A stretch of 8,817 bases of DNA from Kiritimatiellia bacterium (GTDB lineage: Bacteria > Verrucomicrobiota > Kiritimatiellia > RFP12 > UBA3636), in NCBI GenBank assembly GCA_017450425.1, contig JAFSUV010000065.1, positions 1-8,817 of the forward strand. The letters run 5' to 3'. The translations under genes were made by a program, and so were the position numbers. Below, in pieces: positions 1 through 5,873 of this stretch; position 1 is the first letter of the stretch, and every line of letters begins with the position of its first letter. Below the pieces are notes generated by a model. That model was given only the letters and a program-made list of their open reading frames with translations. It did not search any database and was not told the DNA's origin.

Positions 1-408
1 CACGGCGACCTTTTCGCCTTCGCGAAAGGCGGGTTCCTCGTAAGCACGCTCGGCACCGAAGAGGTGCTCGCACCCTTCATGCGCCACTTCCGCGCCCTCC
101 CGGCCGTGAAGTTCGAGGATGCGCAGGCACAGCATCCCGATACGCAGGCCCTCCATCCTGATGCGCAGGCACAGCATCCTGATGCGCAGGCTCCGTCCTG
201 CGCAACCAAGGCCATCTTGCGCACCGCCGTCGTGGATGGCGTTCGCTGGTATTACGCGCTCAACACCGGTTCCGAGCCGCAGCGAATCGCGCTCCCGCCC
301 GGCCTCATCGACGCCACGACCGGCGAAGAGATGCCCTCCGAGATCCTGCTCGACGCCTACGAACTGCGCGCCCTCTTTGCCATGGCACCCGACATGGTGT
401 ATGATTAG
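1..408 (+). CDS. C-terminal end of a probable carbohydrate-active protein (5' partial)
   Basis: The frame is open from the first base to the TAG at 406-408, giving 135 residues, so the gene begins outside the window; the GTG at 64 is only an internal codon. It reads HGDLFAFAKGGFLVSTLGT, then a low-complexity DAQAQHP repeat, then a segment of the form VRWYYALNTGSEPQRIALP...DATTGEEM...ILLDAYELRALFA. That last pattern (a 'we have a voice in the N-terminus of a strand, then a tripartite Thr-Gly-Glu turn, then Leu-x-x-Tyr-Glu-Leu-Arg-x-Leu') is typical of the small beta-sandwich that closes many glycoside hydrolases, where the line 'LxxYELRxL' forms the final strand. No catalytic residues lie in the visible part, so the enzyme family cannot be named. 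The neighbouring mannonate dehydratase supports a role in uronate or polysaccharide use. The promoter for the next genes lies inside its last codons. Confidence 0.6.
   Translation, partial: HGDLFAFAKGGFLVSTLGTEEVLAPFMRHFRALPAVKFEDAQAQHPDTQALHPDAQAQHPDAQAPSCATKAILRTAVVDGVRWYYALNTGSEPQRIALPPGLIDATTGEEMPSEILLDAYELRALFAMAPDMVYD
118..201 (+). repeat. 21-bp in-frame tandem repeat, four units
   Basis: Four consecutive 21-bp units begin at 118, 139, 160 and 181, each starting GATGCGCAGGC or a close variant. Units 1 and 3 differ at one base; unit 2 has a few changes; unit 4 diverges after its first 11 bases. They encode DAQAQHP, DTQALHP, DAQAQHP and DAQAPSC, so copy-number change keeps the frame. The repeat lies between an upstream helical-looking segment and the terminal beta-sandwich, so it probably acts as a flexible linker. 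It is not a CRISPR array: there are no spacers. Confidence 0.9.
377..405 (+). promoter_or_regulatory. Putative promoter for the uxuA transcript
   Basis: TTGCCA (377-382), 17 bp, TATGAT (400-405). The -10 box coincides with the last two sense codons of the upstream gene. Transcription would begin about 7 nt downstream, at or beside the ATG at 413. The same -35/17/-10 geometry recurs at four other places in the window. No experimental support. Confidence 0.5.
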
Positions 409-412
409 GCGC

Positions 413-460
413 ATGAAGACGCACGTCACCACACTCGCCGAACACGGGAGCGACGCATGA
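413..460 (+). CDS. Possible 15-codon leaderless leader ORF upstream of uxuA
   Basis: An ATG at 413 lies 7 nt after the putative -10 box and opens a short frame, MKTHVTTLAEHGSDA, ending at TGA 458-460. This stop overlaps the uxuA start (ATGA at 457-460). If transcription starts where the promoter suggests, this would be the first, leaderless start codon of the mRNA, and its translation would deliver ribosomes to uxuA. There is no run of identical amino acids such as a classical attenuator would need, and no obvious terminator hairpin follows. It may equally be a fortuitous ORF inside the 5' untranslated region. No conserved product is recognised. Confidence 0.3.
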   Translation: MKTHVTTLAEHGSDA

Positions 461-1407
461 TCATCACCGATTACTTCCGCTCCCCGCGTGACCTCACGTG
501 GGACTATGCGCTGCAGTGCGGAGTCGGGCACGGCACGATCCGCCTCCCGGAAACGCCGGACTTCGACCCGACGAACCGCGCCCACTGGCGCACCGTCGTT
601 GACCGCTTCCGCGACGCCGGGATTTCGCCGCTCGTCGTGGAGCCGCTTCCAAACGCGCTTCACGACCACATCAAGCTCGGCGACGAAAAGCGCGACGAAT
701 GCATCGAAAAGGCGCTCGCCATGTTCCCCATCATGGAGGAGTTCGGGCTGAAGGTCCTCTGCGCCAACTTCATGGCCGCGATCGGCTGGACCCGCACCCG
801 GCAGGATCTGCCGGATCGCGGCGGCGCGCTCGTCACCGGCTTCGACGAGGCGGAGTTTCGCGCGCCGGCGGAAACGCCGGCGGTGTCGGAATCCTCACTC
901 TGGGAAAACCTCGCGGTCTTTCTGCGCGCCGCCGTGCCGGTCGCCGAGCGGCACGGCGTCAAAATAGCGCTCCACCCCGACGATCCGCCGCTGCCGCGTC
1001 TGGGGCCGGTGTCGCGCATTCTCGTGAGCGCCGCCGCCTTCGAGCGGGCCTGGGCGCTCGCGCCGTCGCCGTGCCTCGGCGCCACCTTCTGCCAGGCCAC
1101 CTTCGCCATGATGGGGGAGGACGTCTATTCGCTCGTCCCGCGCTGGAAGGACCGCATCTTCTTCGTCCACTTCCGCAACGCGCGCGGCACTGCCGTGCGT
1201 TTCCGCGAAACCTTCCACGACGACGGGGCGCTCGACATGGCGCGCCTCGTGCGCCTCTACGAGACGCATCTCAAGTCCGACACTCCGGTGCGCGTGGATC
1301 ACGTGCCGGCGATGGGCGCGGCCGATGCCCGCGACGGCTACGGCGCGACAGGCCGCCTCTTTGCGATCGGCTACCTCAAGGGCCTCGTCGAAAACGCATC
1401 CCGATGA
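457..1407 (+). CDS. uxuA: Mannonate dehydratase, compact form
   Basis: D-mannonate dehydratase removes water from D-mannonate to give 2-keto-3-deoxy-D-gluconate, a cytoplasmic step in glucuronate breakdown. The 316-residue protein has the family's TIM-barrel signatures in order: HPDDPP at 173-178, ATFCQ at 209-213, FFVHFRN at 235-241, FHDDGALDM at 253-261, VDHVP at 280-284, and GYGATGR followed by GYLKGL at 294-310. By analogy with characterised UxuA enzymes, the metal ligands would be His173, Cys212, His238 and Asp281; all are present. Tyr295 matches the conserved Tyr of the C-terminal GY motif. It is shorter than the roughly 350-395 residues usual for UxuA, the missing part being mostly in the central insertions. 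The ATG at 457 has GGGAG 6 nt upstream (446-450). Its stop overlaps the next ATG (ATGA, 1404-1407), suggesting coupled translation. Confidence 0.87.
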   Translation: MIITDYFRSPRDLTWDYALQCGVGHGTIRLPETPDFDPTNRAHWRTVVDRFRDAGISPLVVEPLPNALHDHIKLGDEKRDECIEKALAMFPIMEEFGLKVLCANFMAAIGWTRTRQDLPDRGGALVTGFDEAEFRAPAETPAVSESSLWENLAVFLRAAVPVAERHGVKIALHPDDPPLPRLGPVSRILVSAAAFERAWALAPSPCLGATFCQATFAMMGEDVYSLVPRWKDRIFFVHFRNARGTAVRFRETFHDDGALDMARLVRLYETHLKSDTPVRVDHVPAMGAADARDGYGATGRLFAIGYLKGLVENASR

Positions 1408-1589
1408 CGCGCCCCGCGCAGACGGTTTGCGGGACGATCCTCTACGCCAACTACGATGCGTGGCGCGAACACCATGTTTTGAAGCTGGCGGGCATCCGCC
1501 GCTTCGCCGCCGCGCGCGGATGGCGCGTGGCGACGCTCGCCGCCGCCGCTCCGCGCAAGCGCGCCCTCCTCGACGGCTTCCGCCGCTGA
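1404..1589 (+). pseudogene. Truncated XylR-like transcriptional regulator (N-terminal remnant)
   Basis: A 61-codon frame begins at an ATG overlapping the uxuA stop and ends at TGA 1587-1589. It reads GTILYANYDAWREHHVLKLAG, then IRRFAAARGWRVATL and RALLDGFRR. This resembles the first strand and helix of the periplasmic-binding-protein-like sensor domain of XylR-type AraC regulators, which open with a short beta strand, a helix of the type 'VxxGIxRFAxxRGW', and a second strand. After the stop neither of the other two forward frames continues the domain; a promoter for the next gene follows within 40 bp. So the rest of the sensor and the DNA-binding domain are missing, most simply by deletion. 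It could also be an unrelated small protein; the family assignment is by pattern only. Confidence 0.45.
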
Positions 1590-1627
1590 TCCCCAAAGTC
1601 AACTGGCGCTTTCCGGCTGTCACGATG

Positions 1628-1656
1628 TTGCGCGCCGGATTGGCGGGGTGTATCAT
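1628..1656 (+). promoter_or_regulatory. Putative promoter for the metallophosphoesterase gene
   Basis: TTGCGC (1628-1633), 17 bp, TATCAT (1651-1656). The -10 ends 8 nt before the GTG start at 1665, which predicts a leaderless transcript. The -35 matches TTGACA only in the first three bases, while the -10 matches TATAAT in five of six. No purine-rich ribosome-binding site lies before the GTG. Confidence 0.55.
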
Positions 1657-1664
1657 GTTGACCC

Positions 1665-2753
1665 GTGAAAACACATCCCCCTCTTTTTGCCGCACCGCCT
1701 TCGGTTTACGCCGTAGGGCGGGAATACCAGATATTCGTTCCCGTGACCGCAGAATGCACCATGTGGGTGGAATGCGCGGGACGGATCCATTTCGACCACG
1801 CAAACGGCATCCTGCGCTCCGGCCGGTCCGTTCATTCGGCTGCCGTGCCGCAGCGCGACCTCGACGGGTCGCGCACCTATACGGTTTGTCTGCGTCCGAT
1901 AGAAAAGCGGGAGCCGTATTTCACGAAAACAGGCGAAGTGCAGCGCTTCACGGTGCAGGGGTTCCGTCCGGTCGCGCCGAAGGGCGGCACCCTGCGCATC
2001 GCGAACGTGGCCGACACGCACAGCCTCGTTGACGAACCCGTCGCCGGTCTTCTCTCGCTACGGCGCAAGCCGGACATGCTCGTTCTCTGCGGCGACATAC
2101 CCGAAGACTGCGGAAACCCGCCGGAAAAGATGTCCGTGCCGCACCTCATCGCGGGCCGCGCGACGGGCGGCGCTTTTCCGTGCGTCTTCGCGCGCGGCAA
2201 CCACGACCTGCGCGGCGTTTTCGCGGAGCAATACGCGGAACTTACGCCGACGGACTGCGGTCGCTCGTATTACGAATTCCGGCTCGGCCCGGTCTGGGGG
2301 ATCGTCATGGACACCGGCGAGGACAAGCCCGACAGCAATGCCGAATACGGCAACACCGTGTGCTGCGAATCGTTCCGGGAGGAAGAGGAGAAATGGCTGC
2401 GGCGCGTCGTGCGGCGCGGCCCGCCGCGCGATGCCGTCTGGCGCATTGTCGTGTGCCACAACCCGTTCGGCCACAGGCTCCCTCCGCCGTTCGACATCGA
2501 GCAGGCGCGTTTCCGCCGCTGGTGCCGCATGCTTTCGCGGCTGCGTCCGCACGCCATGCTGACTGGGCACCTGCACGAGTGCTGGATGGAGCCTCCGGGC
2601 GGTCCGCACGACGACAACGGCGTCCCGTGCCCTGTCGTCTGTTCGTCGCGCGTTGACAGGCGCGCGAAAACGTTTGTTTTCGGCGAAGTGTCGATGAAAG
2701 GCGACGGCGCGCTTTCCGTACGCTTCGTGAATGAAAGCGGCGCGACGTGCTGA
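1665..2753 (+). CDS. Calcineurin-like metallophosphoesterase with N-terminal beta domain
   Basis: The 362-residue protein carries the dinuclear-metal motif set of the calcineurin-like superfamily in order: ADTH at 116-119 (Asp117, His119), CGDIPED at 142-148 (Asp144), RGNHDLRG at 177-184 (Asn179, His180), VCHNPFGH at 263-270 (His265) and TGHLHE at 300-305 (His302, His304). Residues 1 to about 100 form a strand-rich region with no metal ligands, similar in position to the Ig/fibronectin-like domain that precedes the catalytic domain in purple acid phosphatases. No signal peptide or membrane segment is visible, so a cytoplasmic location is likely. The substrate cannot be inferred. The GTG at 1665 is preferred because a promoter ends 8 nt before it and the beta domain begins directly afterwards; there is no in-frame ATG until about codon 33, which would cut into that domain. 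It is probably monocistronic, ended by the hairpin at 2763-2785. Confidence 0.85.
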   Translation: MKTHPPLFAAPPSVYAVGREYQIFVPVTAECTMWVECAGRIHFDHANGILRSGRSVHSAAVPQRDLDGSRTYTVCLRPIEKREPYFTKTGEVQRFTVQGFRPVAPKGGTLRIANVADTHSLVDEPVAGLLSLRRKPDMLVLCGDIPEDCGNPPEKMSVPHLIAGRATGGAFPCVFARGNHDLRGVFAEQYAELTPTDCGRSYYEFRLGPVWGIVMDTGEDKPDSNAEYGNTVCCESFREEEEKWLRRVVRRGPPRDAVWRIVVCHNPFGHRLPPPFDIEQARFRRWCRMLSRLRPHAMLTGHLHECWMEPPGGPHDDNGVPCPVVCSSRVDRRAKTFVFGEVSMKGDGALSVRFVNESGATC

Positions 2754-2762
2754 GCGTCCTCT

Positions 2763-2785
2763 CTCCGGCCCTTCGCGGGCCGGAG
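2763..2785. terminator. Hairpin between convergent genes, probable bidirectional terminator
   Basis: A perfect 9-bp GC-rich stem (2763-2771 with 2777-2785) closes a TTCGC loop. It lies 10 bp after the phosphoesterase stop and 1 bp after the kinase stop on the opposite strand. On + it is followed only by CCTATTTG; on - there is no T run. It fits a shared terminator in position and symmetry, but lacks the classical U-tract in either direction. Confidence 0.6.
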
Positions 2786-2786
2786 C

Positions 2787-3434
2787 CTATTTGTGAAGGC
2801 GCGGCAGCCAGAAGTGCTTGCGCAGGAATCTCGAACGCCTGAGAAAACGCCTTTCCGCGTCCGTCAGGTCCATCGGACGGAACATTTCGCGGAATTTCGC
2901 GACTCCGGCCAGGTCTATCCGTTCAAGTGCCCGCCGCAAAGGCCCCGGCAGCAAAAAAGTCGGCAGCGCCGACTGCCAATCGACGATGACGGGATTTTCT
3001 CCGGGGGCGATCATCACGTTGCGGGCGTTGTGCAAATCGAGGTGGACGAAACGCGCGCGATGGACCGCCCGGACTTTTTCTTCGAGGGAGTCGAAGAACT
3101 CGCGTTTGAAAAGCGTGCCCGACGCGGGGTCCACCCCGGCGTCGTTCGCGCGGTCCGACCGGTCGCGCATCGATTCGCCGCGGATGAACGCTTCGCGCAG
3201 GCAATACCCCGAGACGCGCACCGCACCGGCGGGGGAGGCGTCGGTCTTCCGCTCGAGATACCGCAGTATCAGCGCTTCGCGCAGCGTGAGAAACCTTCCA
3301 ACCGTGTTGCGCACGAGCCACGGAGACGCCGAAAAGTCTTTTTCGATCCATTCGGCGCCGCTGGAATCCGCCATCCGGTAAACGCGAGCGTTGAAAACAC
3401 CGCCCTTGTGTATCAGTTTTCTGTCGTTGTCCAC
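2787..3434 (-). CDS. Small kinase-fold protein, Kdo/WaaP or RIO-like
   Basis: The 215-residue protein has protein-kinase-like landmarks: a short Gly-containing loop near 11-12, a lysine in WIEKDF (Lys32), a glutamate in TLREALILRYL (Glu53), a catalytic loop VHLDLHNARNVM at 130-141 (Asp133, Asn139), and a metal-binding motif IVDWQS at 150-155 (Asp152, in the place of DFG). The HxDLHxxN...DWQ form is characteristic of lipopolysaccharide (Kdo/WaaP) kinases and RIO-type atypical kinases rather than of classical Ser/Thr kinases. It may phosphorylate an envelope sugar or a protein; the substrate is unknown. The C-terminus (190-215) is very basic. No transmembrane segment is visible. The start is a GTG, chosen because a promoter-like -10 ends 8 nt upstream and no ribosome-binding site is evident. 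The stop is TAG. Confidence 0.68.
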   Translation of the reverse strand: MDNDRKLIHKGGVFNARVYRMADSSGAEWIEKDFSASPWLVRNTVGRFLTLREALILRYLERKTDASPAGAVRVSGYCLREAFIRGESMRDRSDRANDAGVDPASGTLFKREFFDSLEEKVRAVHRARFVHLDLHNARNVMIAPGENPVIVDWQSALPTFLLPGPLRRALERIDLAGVAKFREMFRPMDLTDAERRFLRRSRFLRKHFWLPRLHK

Positions 3435-3442
3435 GGCGGGAT

Positions 3443-3471
3443 AATCTACGGCGTTTGCCGGAAAAGTTCAA
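3443..3471 (-). promoter_or_regulatory. Putative promoter for the kinase gene
   Basis: Read on the - strand: TTGAAC (3471-3466), 17 bp, TAGATT (3448-3443). The -10 ends 8 nt before the GTG at 3434, which predicts leaderless mRNA. Its -35 is separated by only one base from the -35 of the opposing prfA promoter. Confidence 0.5.
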
Positions 3472-3472
3472 G

Positions 3473-3491
3473 TTGCCGCGACGAGCGGCAA
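3473..3491. promoter_or_regulatory. Perfect inverted repeat over the prfA -35 box, possible operator
   Basis: TTGCCGC (3473-3479) and GCGGCAA (3485-3491) are perfect inverted complements separated by GACGA. The left arm contains the whole prfA -35 box, and the right arm occupies the spacer. A dimeric repressor bound here would block prfA and might also touch the adjacent kinase -35. A regulator is not identified, and a 7-bp repeat can arise by chance in GC-rich DNA. Confidence 0.35.
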
Positions 3492-3501
3492 GTGCTATCA
3501 T
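3473..3501 (+). promoter_or_regulatory. Putative promoter for prfA
   Basis: TTGCCG (3473-3478), 17 bp, TATCAT (3496-3501). The -10 ends 10 nt before the prfA ATG at 3512, so the 5' leader would be only a few nucleotides, with no room for a ribosome-binding site. The hexamer and spacing match the promoter at 1628-1656. Confidence 0.6.
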
Positions 3502-3511
3502 TTCGCGCACC

Positions 3512-4609
3512 ATGATTGAAAAGGAAAAAGTCGAATCGATACTTTCGCGCCTTCGCGCCGTAGAGGCTCTTCTTGCCGATCCGCAGATCGCGTCGGATCA
3601 AAGGAAGTACCGCGAAATCGTGCGCGAGCACGCTTCTCTCGGAAGGCTCCAGGAGCGGGCCACCGAGTATTACTCCCTGCTCGACCGGATCGAAGAGGAC
3701 AAGGCGATGGCGGCCGATCCCGCCGCCGACGAGGATTTGCGGCAGATGGCCGAAGCGGAACTGGCCGAGGCCGAAGCGGCTCTCCCCGCGGCGGAAAAGG
3801 CGCTGTCGATCGCGCTCCTGCCGCCGGATCCGGACGAACACCGCAACGCGATCCTCGAAATCCGCGCCGGGACGGGCGGAGACGAAGCCGCGCTATTCGC
3901 CGGGGATTTGCTGCGCATGTATTCGCGCTACGCCGATGCGCGCGGCTGGAAGATTTCGACGCTTGACTCCGCGCCGTCGGAACTCGGCGGCTTCAAGGAA
4001 ATATCCGTTTCGGTGCAGGGCGACGGCGCGTATCGCGCCTTGCGCCACGAAGGCGGCGGCCACCGCGTGCAGCGCGTGCCCGAAACCGAGGCGCAGGGCC
4101 GCATCCATACGTCTGCCGCGACCGTGGCGGTTTTCCCGGAGGCCGAGCCAGAGGACGATTTGGAGATAAGGCCGGAAGATTTGAGGATCGACACCTACCG
4201 CTCCGGCGGAGCCGGCGGACAGCACGTGAACAAGACCGATTCCGCGGTGCGGATCACGCATTTGCCGACGGGTGTCGTGGTGCAGAGCGACGAGGAGCGC
4301 TCCCAGCACCAGAACAAGGAGAAGTGCATGTCGGTGCTGCGCTCGAAGCTCCTTGCGGCGCAGCGCGAGGCGGAGGCCGCGAAAATCGGCGCGGCCCGGC
4401 GCGGCATGATAGGCTCCGGCGACCGTTCGGAGCGGATCAGGACGTACAACTTTCCGCAAAACCGCCTGACCGACCATCGCATAAACCTGACGCTCTATTC
4501 GCTCGACAGGGTCATGGAAGGCGCGATGGACGAGCTGCTCGACGCCCTTGCCGCCCGCAGCGAAGACGTGCGGCTCGAAGCCGAACTGTCCAAGCTCGGC
4601 GGCGGCTAG
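3512..4609 (+). CDS. prfA: Peptide chain release factor 1
   Basis: RF1 recognises UAA and UAG in the ribosomal A site and triggers peptide release. The 365-residue product has the N-terminal helical domain, then EIRAGTGGDEAALF at 116-129, the GGGHRVQRVPETEAQGRIHTSA core at 181-202 holding the PxT-type stop-recognition tripeptide (Pro190-Glu-Thr192), and the catalytic SGGAGGQHVNK at 231-241 with GGQ at 235-237. The switch-loop region ERIRTYNFPQNRLTDHR follows at 307-323. The PxT motif and GRIHTSA context distinguish it from RF2. The frame is open upstream to 3455, but family members start close to MIEKEKVESIL, and the promoter -10 lies 10 nt before this ATG, so 3512 is chosen. Its own stop is TAG, which RF1 itself decodes. 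The final four bases (CTAG) are shared with the stop of the convergent tyrA. Confidence 0.97.
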   Translation: MIEKEKVESILSRLRAVEALLADPQIASDQRKYREIVREHASLGRLQERATEYYSLLDRIEEDKAMAADPAADEDLRQMAEAELAEAEAALPAAEKALSIALLPPDPDEHRNAILEIRAGTGGDEAALFAGDLLRMYSRYADARGWKISTLDSAPSELGGFKEISVSVQGDGAYRALRHEGGGHRVQRVPETEAQGRIHTSAATVAVFPEAEPEDDLEIRPEDLRIDTYRSGGAGGQHVNKTDSAVRITHLPTGVVVQSDEERSQHQNKEKCMSVLRSKLLAAQREAEAAKIGAARRGMIGSGDRSERIRTYNFPQNRLTDHRINLTLYSLDRVMEGAMDELLDALAARSEDVRLEAELSKLGGG

Positions 4610-5520
4610 CGCCTCCGGCGGTTCAGCCCTTCCGGTATCGTGCGGCGGTAGCTCTCCGCAGCCGCCAGCAGGGTTTGCAGGTCATCCTGCCGCCGGTCGC
4701 CGCGCGGCGCGGCGATCGCGCCGCGCAACCGCGCGAGCGCACCGATGTAGTCGTCGATCACGCGGGGCAGGGAAGGGGAGGCGCGCAGGATGTCCGCCCA
4801 GAGTTCCGGCGAAGAGGCCGCGATGCGCGTGGTGTCGCGGAAGCCGCCGCCCACAAGGTTTTTGAGCACGGGGTCGCCCGTTTCCGCCGCGCACAGCGAG
4901 AGCGCAAACGCGGCGACATGCGGCAGGTGGGAAATCATGGCGAGCCGCCTGTCGTGCTCCTCGGCCGTCATTTCAAACGCCCGCATTCCAAGGTCGGCGA
5001 CGAGGCCGAGAAACGACTCGAAAACAGGCGCCGGGACGGAAAAGTCCGGCGGTTTGCATACGATGAACGCGGCGTTGCGGAAAAGGTCGGCGTCGGCGGC
5101 GGCGAAGCCGGCGTTTTCGGTGCCGGCCATCGGGTGGCCGCCGAGGAAATTGCCGAGTCCTTGCGCTGCGGCCATGATTTCGCATTTGACGGAGCAGACA
5201 TCCACGACGAGTCCGATGTCCGCTCCCTTCAGCGAGGGCAGCGTCTCCACGACTGCGGCGGGCGGCGCGGCCAGGATGGCAAGGTCGCAGCCGGACAGCG
5301 CCTCCGGCGCCGGGGTCTTTCCCGGATCGAACACGACATCGGCGGCCTTGCGCGCGACGAGCGCCGCGCGGGTCGTTTCCGACGGGGCGCCCGCCCGCAA
5401 TTCGGCGTTCGGCAGGAGCCGACGCAGCGCGAGAAGCAGCGATCCTCCGATGAGGCCGGTGCCGAGTACGCCTATCCGGCGGGGCCGGACGGCTGTTTCC
5501 GCAAAGTCCCCGCCGCTCAC
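4606..5520 (-). CDS. tyrA: Prephenate dehydrogenase
   Basis: TyrA converts prephenate (or arogenate) with NAD(P)+ to the 4-hydroxyphenylpyruvate (or tyrosine) precursor in tyrosine synthesis. The 304-residue protein has a Rossmann GTGLIGGS at 20-27, VVDVCSVK at 105-112, GGHPMAGTENAGF at 127-139 (His129), a SHLPHVAAFAL helix at 197-207, and GGGFRDTTRIA at 224-234 with conserved arginines. There is no chorismate mutase or ACT domain, so it is the monofunctional type, without an obvious allosteric module. The GTG at 5520 overlaps the pheT TGA (GTGA, 5520-5517), so translation is probably coupled. The open frame runs much further upstream, but that part is an antiframe shadow of pheT. The stop is TAG, sharing CTAG with the end of prfA, which leaves no space for a terminator between the convergent genes. 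Confidence 0.92.
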   Translation of the reverse strand: MSGGDFAETAVRPRRIGVLGTGLIGGSLLLALRRLLPNAELRAGAPSETTRAALVARKAADVVFDPGKTPAPEALSGCDLAILAAPPAAVVETLPSLKGADIGLVVDVCSVKCEIMAAAQGLGNFLGGHPMAGTENAGFAAADADLFRNAAFIVCKPPDFSVPAPVFESFLGLVADLGMRAFEMTAEEHDRRLAMISHLPHVAAFALSLCAAETGDPVLKNLVGGGFRDTTRIAASSPELWADILRASPSLPRVIDDYIGALARLRGAIAAPRGDRRQDDLQTLLAAAESYRRTIPEGLNRRRR

Positions 5521-5873
5521 GAATCGCGGATTTCCACGCCGAGTTTGTTGCGAAGGACGTTCTTCACCTCGTCGTGCGCCTTGTTGACTTCGTCGTCCAC
5601 GAGCGTGCGGTCCGGTGCGCGGTAGAGCAGGCGGTATGCGAGCGAAGTCTTGCCTTCGCCGAGCTGCTTGCCGCAGAAGATGTCGAAGAGCGACACGTCT
5701 TCGAGGAACGCCGGGCCGGCCTTGCGGATCGTCTTCACGATTGTTTCGTGAGTGACGCCGGAGGGGGCGACGAGCGCGATGTCGCGCTCCACCGCCGGGC
5801 GCGTCGGGACGTCCTTGGCCTTCGCGACGCGGAAGACGTTGGCGACGAGCGGCGCGCGGCGAATCTCTAACAC
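5517..5873 (-). CDS. pheT: PheT C-terminal anticodon-binding (FDX-ACB) segment after the in-frame TAG
   Basis: This is in the same frame as the upstream pheT body, separated only by the TAG at 5888-5886 and four sense codons (SPVA). The first possible start after the TAG is the GTG at 5873; no clear ribosome-binding site precedes it. The product would be 118 residues, VLEIRRAPLVANVF, then RPAVERDIALV, ending NKLGVEIRDS. It has the ferredoxin-fold FDX-ACB pattern (domain B8), which binds the anticodon stem of tRNA-Phe: 'FPAvxRDiAlvv', a long helix, 'LFDIFxGxxLGEGKxSLAyRLxYR', and 'TLxDxEVNxxHxxV'. The sequence is intact and well conserved by eye, with no sign of decay, and its TGA overlaps the tyrA start. 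It could be made by readthrough of the TAG, by reinitiation at the GTG as a separate subunit, or be untranslated; see the finding on codon 683. Confidence 0.75.
   Translation of the reverse strand: MLEIRRAPLVANVFRVAKAKDVPTRPAVERDIALVAPSGVTHETIVKTIRKAGPAFLEDVSLFDIFCGKQLGEGKTSLAYRLLYRAPDRTLVDDEVNKAHDEVKNVLRNKLGVEIRDS

Noticed and set aside
118..201. CRISPR-like repeats
   Set aside because: The 21-bp units are directly adjacent without spacers and are translated in frame.
1325..2032. A 235-codon + strand frame bridging uxuA and the phosphoesterase
   Set aside because: It overlaps both real genes out of frame and contains no coherent protein features.
3455..3511. Upstream start for prfA adding 19 residues
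   Set aside because: It would lie across the prfA promoter, and RF1 proteins begin near MIEKEKVESIL.
4324..5625. A 433-codon + strand frame running from prfA across tyrA
   Set aside because: It is out of frame with prfA and antisense to tyrA, Arg/Gly-rich and without any domain pattern.
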